The notes beneath the pieces were generated by a model. It had not been told where the DNA came from and did no database searches. It saw only the letters and a list, made by a program, of their open reading frames with translations. 64,000 nt of DNA from Modestobacter marinus (lineage in GTDB: Bacteria; Actinomycetota; Actinomycetes; Mycobacteriales; Geodermatophilaceae), in the NCBI RefSeq assembly GCF_019799945.1, contig NZ_JABGCH010000002.1, forward strand, positions 1 through 64,000, written 5' to 3'. Of this stretch, positions 1 to 7,666 are shown one piece after another. A program made the translations under genes and the position numbers. Each line of letters begins with the position of its first letter. Positions within the stretch are counted from its first letter, which is position 1.

Positions 1-1
1 G

Positions 2-52
2 AACTACGCCGGCGCCATCAACCTCGCCGCACTACTCACATGGCTCCCGTGA
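2..52 (+). CDS. C-terminal tail of a gene entering from the left edge
   Basis: An open frame enters from the left edge and stops at TGA 50-52; the visible residues read NYAGAINLAALLTWLP. Sixteen residues are too few to identify a family. The adjoining transposon remnants make a transposase tail possible, but that is a guess. Confidence 0.3.
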   Translation, partial: NYAGAINLAALLTWLP

Positions 53-92
53 TCCGCCAGACACGTCCTAGAACCGGTCGCGCCCACCGGCG

Positions 93-604
93 TCACGAGC
101 GTGCGGCGCCGGACCCGCCGCTGCCACGCCACACCGTCCAGACGAGGGCCAGTGTGCTCGTGGTCAGGGCGGCCGTTCGCAGCAGGTTTGCCCGTAGCAG
201 GCTGTCGATCGTGGCGTCGGACCGTCCGACGTGGTCCAGCCGGTCGTGCATGGGGATGGCCCAGAGAACCGTCGTCGCGATCGACACGACTCCGGCGACG
301 CTGACGATCGCAGCCACGGGCCGGCTCACATGGGCCGGCCTGGTCCAGTAGAAGACAGCGCCGCTCAGGAACGACGCAAAGCCCGGCGCAATCACCACAA
401 GCGGTATCGCCTCGTTGTACTGCCGGTGGTAACCGGCGAACTCCGCGTCCCCAACGGCCCGGTAGAGCGGGTACGAGGCGACCTGCGCCAGCCCAGCGCA
501 GCCGAGTAGGCCGTGAGAGCCGTGAGAGCGGCGAGGTTCAGCTGCCGCCACCCATGAGGAAGGACGGCGCCGAAGCGCGGACGGACGGGCGCGATGTCCG
601 ACAT
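93..604 (-). pseudogene. Small four-helix membrane protein, frameshifted
   Basis: Two overlapping frames make one sensible protein. The first starts at ATG 604 (MSDIAPVRPRF...) and carries the first hydrophobic helix, ending in ALGW. The second continues with AQVASYPLYRAVG, a charged YHRQYNEAIP loop and three more hydrophobic segments before stopping at 93. One missing G near position 490 would join them as ...ALGWAQVASYPL. The total would be about 170 residues with four membrane helices, resembling small uncharacterised actinobacterial membrane proteins (DUF1772-like by feel only). Either the gene is broken or the read has a one-base error. No catalytic residues are evident. Confidence 0.5.
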
Positions 605-887
605 GAGGACTCCAGCGGGCGATGAAGCGGTCCGGTCCCAGTCCCGCGGATCCTCCTCCCCCGCCCGCCGCGGGTCATCCTCACGTCACCTCGTCGCGTC
701 GGCGTTCGAGCGCGTGCGAGCCCGGCTTCTTCGCTGTCGTGACCGACACGGTCCCCCGGGTGACGGGACTGCTTGCACGGACGCTGGAGACCTTCTTCGC
801 CGACTCCGGGCCGACCGTGACGCGCGTAGCTGACGCCTGTCCCGATGGCGGCCCCCGGTGCGCTGGACCACTCCTGAGGTCCGACGA

Positions 888-1220
888 TCAGAGCTGCAAG
901 ACCGATGCAGCGACCAGGTAGGCCGCCGACACGGCTTCCGGGTCGTGCAGATCTCCTGGGTCCTCCAATGCCGTCAGCGAGCGTGCGCGCACCGCGGCGC
1001 CAGGATCCTCAGCAACGAGATCGAGGCAGAGCCCAGCGACAGCGGCACCAGCGTCGTGGTCGTCCAGACCGTCGAGGGCGAGGCCGTCGTAAAGCAGGGT
1101 CGCCACCTCCTGGAAGACCTCGCGAGCCATCTCGAGGTCCACCTCGGGCCGTGCCTGGGCCACTGCCTCTGCGGTGGCCAGGAACTGATCGAACGGTGGA
1201 CCGACGCTACCGGGCGGCAT
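888..1220 (-). CDS. Hypothetical helical protein, 110 aa
   Basis: This is an acidic, alanine- and leucine-rich frame (EVDLEMAREVFQEVATLL, ALDGLDDHDAGAAVAGLC) whose composition looks like a real soluble helical protein rather than a shadow. I do not recognise the family. It begins at ATG 1220 without a strong ribosome site and lies just downstream of the decayed recombinase on the same strand. It may be cargo of the old mobile element or a fragment of a longer gene. Confidence 0.45.
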   Translation of the reverse strand: MPPGSVGPPFDQFLATAEAVAQARPEVDLEMAREVFQEVATLLYDGLALDGLDDHDAGAAVAGLCLDLVAEDPGAAVRARSLTALEDPGDLHDPEAVSAAYLVAASVLQL

Positions 1221-1310
1221 ACCGCCAACGTCGCAGTGCGCCCACGTCCCGGCAAGGCAGATATGCGCTTGGCCTGCCCAGGCGGCTCATGCCGTCGTCG
1301 CCAAGCTGGC

Positions 1311-2151
1311 TCAGGACGGCGGGAAGCTACCATCACGGCGGAAGGCGTGTGCGTATGTAGCGTGTCGCCCCTCGGACACCGCGTTTGCACACGCCTCGGC
1401 CGTGCTCACCTCCGCGTCCACCTCGCCGCTGTCGGGGTGGCAGGTCAGGCGCAGACCCAGGTCGCGATAGAGGTCGCCGGCGTGGCCGTCGCCGTCGACA
1501 GGCTGCTGACCAGCGCGGACATGTCGGTGACGACCGATGGCGAGATCACAGCGGCCGAGCTCGGCCGGGACCTCGTTGTTGAGCAGCGCCAGATCGGTGC
1601 GCGCCTTGGCGAGATCGGCCTGGGCCTCATATGATCCAGGTGCTGACCACCGCCGGATCGGCGCCTTGGGCCAGCGCCGCCTTGAACCGGTTCAGCCGCT
1701 GATCCGCATCATCGATGCGCGCCGTGATCGCGTTTCGCCTGTTGCCCTCGGCGAGAGGGCTCTGGCCGTTGGTGCCCAGGCGTTCGACGGTTGCCTCCAC
1801 CCGGTCGGGATCGAGGACGCTGTGCAGCCAGGCGTCCGTGGCGGCCACGAGGCCGTTCTCGCGCAGATAGGCGGTGCCGGGATGGTCGGCCGGCTGGGAC
1901 GGGACGAGGTCGGTGGCGCGGCAGCGGTAGTAGAGGGTGGGGCCCGCGCCGGTGGCCGGACATGCGGCGGTCGCACAGTCCGCAGTGCAGGCCCCCGCGC
2001 AGTTGGTAAGGGCTCGTCGAGCGCCGGACGGTGCGGGGCCTGTCCAAGCCGCGATCAGGCCCGGCGGCGAGCACGGCATCAGCCTGGGCCAGTGCGGACG
2101 CGGCCGTGCGCGCCGCCAGCCAGCCGGCTGAAGTGGGCCTGGACCGCCTCA
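1311..2151 (-). pseudogene. Decayed large serine recombinase, C-terminal half
   Basis: Read on the minus strand in three successive frames, the DNA gives the recombinase zinc ribbon (SPYQLRGGLHCGLCDRRM, then TLYYRCRATDLVP), the HPGTAYLRENGLV helix that follows it, a coiled-coil stretch (EAQADLAKARTDLALLNNEV) and the typical tail DLYRDLGLRLTCHPDSGEV, stopping at 1311. At least two frameshifts separate these pieces. The N-terminal catalytic domain is not found. The 5' side is cut at 2151 by the IS5-family insertion, and I cannot recognise a continuation beyond 3162. Large serine recombinases integrate phages and integrative elements, so this is a scar of an older mobile element. The family call is firm; the exact limits are not. 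Confidence 0.75.
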
Positions 2152-2169
2152 GAGGGTGTTGGGTAACCG
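2152..2169. repeat. Left terminal inverted repeat of the IS5-family element
   Basis: GAGGGTGTTGGGTAACCG, an exact reverse complement of 3141-3158. The adjoining TCA is the left copy of the target duplication. Confidence 0.9.
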
Positions 2170-2261
2170 ACCCGGTGCGGTCGGCGACGGCCTGACTGAT
2201 GGTGCTCGTTGACCGGCGTGGCGGCGGGGTGAGCTCCTTGGCGGGGTGATGGTCCGCGGGG

Positions 2262-3135
2262 ATGTGCGTCTGTTCCTGCAAGCCGGTCTACGAGACCTCG
2301 CTGACCGATCGGCAGTGGGCGGTGATCGAGCCGCTGCTGCCGGTCCGGGATCCGCGGCACGGCGGCCGGCCGTTGAAGTTCGATCGCCGGCTGATCCTGG
2401 ACACGATCTTGTACGTGCTGCGCACCGGCTGCGCCTGGCGGCATGTTCCGCATGATCTGGCGCCGTGGGACGCGGCCTACCGCTGGTTCGCCGCATGGAC
2501 CGCCGATGGCACCCGGCGGCGGGTGCACGAGGCGCTGCGCGACCGGGTCCGGCAGGCCGATGATCGCGACCGGCAGCCCACCGCGGCGGTGCTGGACTCC
2601 GCCGAGGGCGGCGAAGCGATCGGCTACGACGCCGGCAAACGGGTCCGCGGCCGCAAGAGGCACCTGCTGGTGGACACCAACGGGCTGCTCCTGCACCGGG
2701 TGGTGCACTCCGCGGGCGTGCAGGACCGGGCCGGCGCCCGGTTGGTGCTGCGGGGCCTGCATGGCCGGTGCCCCGGCGTGCGGCTGGTCTGGGTCGACGG
2801 CGGCTACGTCAACGTCGTCGACGCCCGGCCTGATCTCCTGGGCCCGCAGCGAGGAGAACCTGGAGCTGGTGGTCGTGCCGCGCAACGCCGACGTGCGAGG
2901 CTTTCAGGTGCTGCCCCGCCGGTGGGTGGTGGAACGGACCTTCGGCTGGTTGGCGAGGTGCAGACGGTTGGCCCGCGACTACGAACGCAAGACCGCCCAC
3001 GCCGAAGCGATGATTGACGTGGCGATGATCCGGCTGATGGCCGCCCGTCTGGCCGGCGAGGACGTCCAACCCTCCGGCCCCATCGAGACCGAAGCCGCTC
3101 GACGCCTCGCCGAAGACCTCAACCAGAACGAGTAG
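2262..3135 (+). pseudogene. IS5-family DDE transposase, one-base frameshift
   Basis: The first frame (ATG 2262) gives the IS5 N-terminal domain (LTDRQWAVIEPLLP, then CAWRHVPHDLAPWDAAYRWF) and the catalytic motifs AVLDSAEGG and VDGGY. The second frame supplies NLELVVVPRN, RRWVVERTFGWLARCRRL and a normal C-terminus ending at 3135. The frames join at about 2830, where GACGCCCGGCCTG has one C too many compared with the expected GACGCCGGCCTG. The usual frameshift signal of IS5 relatives lies elsewhere, so this looks like a mutation or read error. Repaired length would be about 290 residues, normal for the family. Confidence 0.85.
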
Positions 3136-3140
3136 TCAGC

Positions 3141-3158
3141 CGGTTACCCAACACCCTC
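3141..3158. repeat. Right terminal inverted repeat of the IS5-family element
   Basis: CGGTTACCCAACACCCTC, pairing base for base with 2152-2169. It is followed by TCA, the right copy of the target duplication. Confidence 0.9.
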
Positions 3159-3161
3159 TCA

Positions 3162-3508
3162 GCCGACCCTCATCGCATCAGACAAGACGAGCGACGCTTC
3201 TCGACCGGGGCGCGGCGACGCCCACCTGACTTCGCGCAGGGAGACATCCTCGTGACTGGCGGGCCCGACCGGACGTCGGCCGGCACGGCCCCGGCGTGGG
3301 TGGTCGGGGGTAGGTCGTGACCAACGGGCGGCGGGAGCGGTCCCGCCCGGCGCCCTCCTCGCCGTTGACAGATCGGTGACATTGGTCGTGCCGTCCTGCA
3401 CGAGGCGCTGCCACAGCCCGGCAGGCGCGGGGTCCCACCACGGAGGAGGAACGGGGACGGGAACCACCTCGCCGGTCGGCCATGCCTCCACGCAGGAAGG
3501 AGTGCGCC
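3162..3508. other. No supportable gene (about 350 bp)
   Basis: Between the insertion sequence and the small gene at 3509 I find no frame with convincing protein character. A minus-strand frame containing AGLWQRLVQDGTTNVTDLS (about 3380-3440) is the only suggestive stretch. It could be the 5' side of the interrupted element, but it does not resemble a recombinase N-terminus. Confidence 0.4.
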
Positions 3509-3673
3509 GTGTCCGAGCCCAAGAGCCCTGCGTCGGGCCTGGAGTACATCGACCTTGTCGCTGAACTGTGCTCGTTCAGCACGGATTTCGGCTGGGGGCT
3601 GGCGACCCAGGCTGCAACGGCGAGCGAGCAAGAAGACAGAACCCATAACAGCCCGCGGCCAGCGAGGGCGTGA
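3509..3673 (+). CDS. Small acidic protein, 54 aa, unknown
   Basis: GTG at 3509 is preceded by a strong AGGAAGGAG ribosome site at ideal distance, which is why I choose this start over ATG 3482. The product begins MSEPKSPASGLEYIDLVAEL and has a hydrophobic, aromatic middle (CSFSTDFGWGL) and a polar tail. I do not recognise it. It runs convergently into the membrane protein gene ending at 3679, with only 5 bases between the stops. Confidence 0.5.
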   Translation: MSEPKSPASGLEYIDLVAELCSFSTDFGWGLATQAATASEQEDRTHNSPRPARA

Positions 3674-3678
3674 CGATT

Positions 3679-5028
3679 CTATCCGTAGGGCGCTGTCGCG
3701 GCGGGCGGCGCGGCGAGCGGCGTGACCGGCCCTGCGACTAGCGACGCCTGCGGCGTGGTGCTGACCGGTTCCTTGCTGGGCACCTTGTTCAGGATCTCTT
3801 GGGCGTTCTTGTCGACCGCACCGGTGATGACCTGCTGGGCTACGCCGAACAGGAACGCATAAGCCAGAATTTGCGGTTGATTGTCGAGCTGGGACAGGCC
3901 GGGGATGAACTCGCCATGGACGAAAAGCAGCCCGACCAACGCTGACAAGGCGCCCGAAGGAAGCTTGAGGAGGTTGAGCGCAACCGGGACATCGTACGGC
4001 GTTGAGGTTCCTTGGAGACCGCGGAGAAAGACAGCGGCCGACAGTCCGCCGCCGAGCATGCCGAGGAGCGCCACCAAGGTCACGTCGCCGGGGGCGGGGA
4101 GGCGGCGAACCTCCGTCCCAGGGGACGGCGGGGCGTCCTCGGACGGGCAGGCCACCCCGCTCGGCCCTTGCACGGGCTCAGGAACGCCGCCCGGGGCGGT
4201 CATCGGTTCTGGGCCGAAGCAGAGCGGGAGCGCGTCCGGTCGCCAGGCACCGACCAGGCACACGACGGTCACCAGAACCCCCAGCCCTATGGCGGTGGTC
4301 AACACGATGTTCCGGAAAGCCCGGAGGCGGTCGTGCTGGAGGTCCTTGAGTTCCATGCCCATCCTGGTAGCGCTCTGGAACTCGGCCCGGCGCTGGCTCT
4401 CTGTCAGATTTAAGGCCAGCTGCGTCTCGGCGGCCCGGCGCCGTGGGTCGGTCACCTCCATTGTCTGCAGGCGGGCGAGCGCCTCTGGGATACGCGCTCG
4501 GATCTGATCGTCGGGAAGGATCTGGGCCAAGGCGATCTCGGCCTCGTGGACGTTGACATAGGCGGTCTCGCAGGGGGCGCCGGTCCACCAGTCCAGAAAC
4601 TGCGCGCCGACCGTCAGCCGTTTCTCGTCTGCCGGCCAGGCGGCCTTGCGGGCCACGCACAGATGGTGCTCCACCGCTTCACCGACCGATCGCCTGAGAG
4701 CCTCCTCCTCCGGCCTGGCCTCGGCCAGCAGCGTTTCGAGCTCGTAGTGAAGGGCGTCTGCGGCTGCGAGGATCCTCACCCGCCACGGTGCACCCCAGGG
4801 GCGCTGCAAGAGCTTGTTGAGCAGCCAGAGCATCAGGATTGCGACCGCGACGATCCCGGTGAGGACCAGCCACCACCGGTAGTCGAACACGGACGACTTG
4901 ATCGTGCGCCATTGAGCCGGCCAGGAGATCGCCGTGAAGACAGCGGCCGCGAGAAGCGCGGCCACCGTGATGATATTGACCCAAGCAACGCCACGACGAC
5001 CATTATTCTTCGTCTCGGGTGAACGCAT
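3679..5028 (-). CDS. Multi-pass membrane protein with central soluble domain, 449 aa
   Basis: ATG 5028 is preceded by GGAGGGGGAG, so I choose it over the upstream in-frame ATG at 5106. Two hydrophobic segments near residues 15-65 are followed by a long soluble helical stretch (about 70-235). Further helices lie near 240-265 and in the last third (DVTLVALLGMLGGGLSAAVF, SGALSALVGLLFVHGE, ILAYAFLFGVAQQVITGAV). The pattern resembles large uncharacterised actinobacterial membrane proteins whose C-terminal helices end in a VDKNAQEIL-type motif. I know of no function. It is monocistronic and flanked by transposon debris. Confidence 0.85.
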   Translation of the reverse strand: MRSPETKNNGRRGVAWVNIITVAALLAAAVFTAISWPAQWRTIKSSVFDYRWWLVLTGIVAVAILMLWLLNKLLQRPWGAPWRVRILAAADALHYELETLLAEARPEEEALRRSVGEAVEHHLCVARKAAWPADEKRLTVGAQFLDWWTGAPCETAYVNVHEAEIALAQILPDDQIRARIPEALARLQTMEVTDPRRRAAETQLALNLTESQRRAEFQSATRMGMELKDLQHDRLRAFRNIVLTTAIGLGVLVTVVCLVGAWRPDALPLCFGPEPMTAPGGVPEPVQGPSGVACPSEDAPPSPGTEVRRLPAPGDVTLVALLGMLGGGLSAAVFLRGLQGTSTPYDVPVALNLLKLPSGALSALVGLLFVHGEFIPGLSQLDNQPQILAYAFLFGVAQQVITGAVDKNAQEILNKVPSKEPVSTTPQASLVAGPVTPLAAPPAATAPYG

Positions 5029-5229
5029 ATACTCCCCCTCCCACATGCTCAGCGATTGCCGCACGCAACCAAGATGGCCACTTCGGGCGCCCCGCCCATG
5101 AGCCATTTCCAGGAGCCCGAGACCGGCCGTCAGAGACAGGCCGAGGGCGGCGAGTTAACCCCGAAGAGCCCAGGGCCTCGGCATGAGGGACGTCCTTCCA
5201 CAGATGTCCAGCCGCACCGAGGTCCTGCC

Positions 5230-5480
5230 GTGTCCGATCCTGTCGGTTACACAACGGCACTCCCGGTCAGGGAGTCCACCGTGTCGTTCGTGTCCGGCCT
5301 ACTGACCGGCGAGCGCCATCGTCGAGGCACGCGAGGCCGACGGCGGGCGCTGGGCTGCGATCGGCAGGCGGTACTGGTGGTGCGCTGGTCCCTCGACGGC
5401 ACCCGGCTGGCCGCCGACAACCGGATCGGCCGGTCGGCGGCCACCGATCTGCACGAGGGCATCGACGCCCTCGCCCCGGC
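5230..5480 (+). pseudogene. N-terminal fragment of a transposase with helix-turn-helix
   Basis: From GTG 5230 the frame reads VGYTTALPVRESTVSFVSGL, RALGCDRQAVLVVRWSLDGT and AADNRIGRSAATDLHEGID. This matches the N-terminal DNA-binding region of IS5-related transposases, where a helix-turn-helix precedes the DDE domain. Similarity ends abruptly near 5480, where the truncated subtilase begins on the other strand. No catalytic domain is present. It is an insertion-sequence remnant and probably marks the breakpoint that removed the rest of the subtilase. Confidence 0.65.
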
Positions 5481-5489
5481 GGCGCCCGG

Positions 5490-5992
5490 GGGCCGGGGCT
5501 GTCGTGCACCGCCACCGACGCCGTCAGCGCGTCCTCGGCCGCCGTCGTCGAGACCGCGTACAGGTTCGGCCCCAACGTCAGCCGATCGACCACCTCGAGG
5601 CCGTTGTCGGCGAGCTCGCGCTGCACGCGTGCCTCGGACACGTCCGGCCGCAGCTGGATGTTCAGCCGATCGGTGCCGATGCCGATCCGGTTGCCGGACC
5701 GCCGGATCACCCTGCCGGCCTGGTCAGCAGCCGTGAGCCCCCGAGCTCCGCCGGGACTCGCGTCGGTGCCCGGTCGGGACATCACTATCAGCCAACCGCC
5801 ACGTTCATACGCCCCGGCCGACTCCTGGTCGAACTCGACGTCGTCCTCGATGAGCGACCCGACGGCGCTCTCACCGAACTCGCTGAGGTCCGCCCCCTCG
5901 CCGGAGGGTGAGCCCGGATCCACCTGGACGGCGAGCAGCGCGTCCATCTCCTCGACCTCGGACAGTCGGCCGCGGTGGTACTGACGCTGCAC
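5490..5992 (-). pseudogene. Subtilase N-terminal fragment, 3' end lost
   Basis: The frame starts at GTG 5992 after GAGAGGA. It encodes about 165 plausible residues: an acidic leader (LSEVEEMDALLAVQVDPG) followed by a prodomain-like stretch (RLNIQLRPDVSEARVQRELA, DNGLEVVDRLTLGPNLYAVS) typical of the region before the catalytic domain of S8 peptidases. After about 5490 the frame runs on as low-quality arginine-proline sequence to 5267, beside a transposase fragment. No Asp, His or Ser catalytic motif remains, so the gene is dead as a peptidase. A complete SARP-type box still stands upstream (6053-6085), showing it once belonged to the cluster's regulon. A free prodomain acting as an inhibitor is possible but unsupported. 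Confidence 0.65.
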
Positions 5993-6052
5993 GTGAGGTC
6001 CTCTCGGCGGTGGCGCGCGGGCAGTCGGTCAACGCCCGGACGTGGCCGCGCG

Positions 6053-6085
6053 ACGGTAGGACCGGGCCCGTCACCGTGGCGTCAC
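6053..6085 (-). promoter_or_regulatory. SARP-type direct-repeat box 1, before the truncated subtilase
   Basis: On the minus strand GTGACGC (6079-6085) and GTGACGG (6068-6074) repeat with an 11-base period. A -10-like TACCGT follows at 6053-6058, 9 bases after the second heptamer. The start codon is about 55 bases further on. Confidence 0.65.
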
Positions 6086-6429
6086 ATGCCCAACACAACA
6101 CCCGCCTCCGCCTCCTTCCCCCGCACCTCGACCTGGGTGACCAGGGCGTCAATCACGGCGACCAGGGAGCGAACCGCGGCGGCGTAGCGGCCGACCACGC
6201 GCGGGTGGGCCTCCAGTTGCGGGGCGCGCACGCGGCCTGGATCCGCTCGGCCGGAGCCTCGATGCCGCGCTGCTGGCCGGCGCGGCGCAGGGGGTGCGGC
6301 GATCTTGTCCTGGGAGAGCCCGCGGCCCGCCTCGGGTGAGGAAGCGAGCGTCAGGATCGCCTTGGCCTCCCGGCTGGTCAGGTGCTCACCCAAGGGGGCC
6401 GACGCGGCCGAACAGGACTCGCGCAGCAT
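6082..6429 (-). pseudogene. IS110-family transposase remnant
   Basis: The minus strand reads LTSREAKAILTLASSPEAGR, then GLSQDKIAA, and after a damaged middle RAPQLEAHPRVVGRYAAAVR and SLVAVIDALVTQVEV. This is the linker and coiled region of IS110 transposases between the RuvC-like and C-terminal transposase domains. Both flanking domains are missing, and the middle seems to switch frame twice. It lies head to head with an IS256 remnant. Confidence 0.65.
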
Positions 6430-6479
6430 CGAGCCGTAGCGCGTCGGTCTGCCGCTGCCGGGACCGGATCAAGGACTCA

Positions 6480-6870
6480 TGGGGTGCGGGTAAGCACCTT
6501 GATGGTCGGCGAGCGCCGGGTCTCCGGCCACCGGGCGGTATGGCTCGGTCCGCGCGCACCACTTCGCCCGGCCCGACGCCGAGCACATGCGCACCCAGAT
6601 CGACGTCGTCGCCGGCATGTTCTGCCGCCAACGCCCCAAGGTGGAGCCGATGCTGCGGAGGCCGAAGACGACCTGTTCGCCTTCACCGGCTTCCCGATCA
6701 GCCACTGGAAGCCAATTGGCCGGCCAATCGCTGGGGTGGCTGACCAAGGAGGTCCAGCGCCGAGCCAACGTCGTGGGCACCCCTCCTGACCCCTGCGGCC
6801 CTGGTGCGCCTCGCCGGCGCGGTCTTCGTCGAGGCGCACGACGCAACGGGGGTCGGCCGGCATCGCCGCG
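6480..6870 (+). pseudogene. IS256-family (mutator) transposase C-terminal remnant
   Basis: Successive frames give FARPDAEHMRTQIDVVAGMF, KVEPMLR, AEDDLFAFTGFPISHWKP, LTKEVQRRANVVGTPP and PAALVRLAGAVFVEAHD, in the order of the C-terminal quarter of IS256 transposases. At least two frameshifts interrupt it and the catalytic core is absent. It ends about 70 bases before the last codon of the DUF2182 gene on the opposite strand, so transposon decay comes right up to the enzyme cluster. Confidence 0.65.
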
Positions 6871-6940
6871 ACGGCACGACACGGGCTCCTGGCGGGCGAC
6901 GGCTGCGGCGGGGGCCGCCGTCGCCCGGCGCGGCCGCCGC

Positions 6941-7666
6941 TCATCCCGGCGCCATCCAACCAGGCAGCACCACGACCGCCGCACCGGCGACGACGGCCGC
7001 GCCGGGCCCGGCGAGCCTGCTCGCCTGCGCGGCCAGCTTCTCCGCGGTGACGAGCACGGTGAGCATCACCATGAGCCACAGGTTCGTGGACGCCGTCGCC
7101 ATCGCGGCCATGACCGGCCAGCAGGACGCGACGCACCAGCGCCCGTACCGCAGCGCCGCGCCGGCGCACGCTGCGTCGGCCCGGACGCCGCGGGGCGGCA
7201 GCGGCCGGAGGCGGTGGCACGCGCGCACGGCCCGCCACTTCCACGGCGACAGTTGCCACAGCGCTGCCGCGGCAAGGAGTCCGGGGAGGACGAACGCGGC
7301 GTCGATGCCCAGCCCGCGCTCGGCCAACCACGCCGCGGCGTGCGCGACCGCCCCGAAGGCGGCCCACACGCCGACGTACACGCACAGGAAGAGCACCGTC
7401 GTCCGCTGCCGCCGGGACCACGGGCCCCCCAGCGCGAGCTCCCGGGCGGCCGGCAGGGCGCCGGGCAGCATCATCGCGGCGACCATGACCAGCCAACCGG
7501 CGGTTGATGGGAGGACCGGCATGGCGTGGTGCTCGGAACCGTGTGCCGAGCCGGCGCCCCCAGCCGTGGGCACGAGGAGCCACATCCAGGCCAGGACCAC
7601 CACCCCCGCGGCGGTGGCCTCCGGGTGCCGCCACAGACGCCGTCGAAACGCGGCCGCGCCGATCAC
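6941..7666 (-). CDS. DUF2182-type integral membrane protein, 241 aa
   Basis: About six hydrophobic helices with the family's MVAAMMLPGALPAAREL signature near residue 60, a VYVGVWAAFGAVAHAAAW helix and a WQLSPWKWRAVRACHRL segment. The region corresponding to the usual Cys/His-rich motif of DUF2182 is altered here to AVRACHRLRP. The biochemical role of the family is unknown; a metal-linked role has been predicted. Its ATG overlaps the tyrosinase stop by four bases (ATGA, 7663-7666), so the two are translationally coupled. That makes a role in supplying or handling copper for the tyrosinase attractive, but it is inference. Confidence 0.85.
   Translation of the reverse strand: MIGAAAFRRRLWRHPEATAAGVVVLAWMWLLVPTAGGAGSAHGSEHHAMPVLPSTAGWLVMVAAMMLPGALPAARELALGGPWSRRQRTTVLFLCVYVGVWAAFGAVAHAAAWLAERGLGIDAAFVLPGLLAAAALWQLSPWKWRAVRACHRLRPLPPRGVRADAACAGAALRYGRWCVASCWPVMAAMATASTNLWLMVMLTVLVTAEKLAAQASRLAGPGAAVVAGAAVVVLPGWMAPG

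Larger units (their letters stand above)
2152..3158. mobile_element. IS5-family insertion sequence, 1007 bp
   Basis: The element is bounded by a perfect 18-base inverted repeat (GAGGGTGTTGGGTAACCG at 2152-2169; its complement at 3141-3158) and flanked by TCA on both sides (2149-2151 and 3159-3161). A TNA target duplication and termini beginning GAG fit the IS5 family, IS1031-like group. The single transposase gene inside carries a one-base frameshift. The element sits inside the decayed recombinase, so it arrived later. Perfect ends suggest a recent insertion. Confidence 0.9.
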
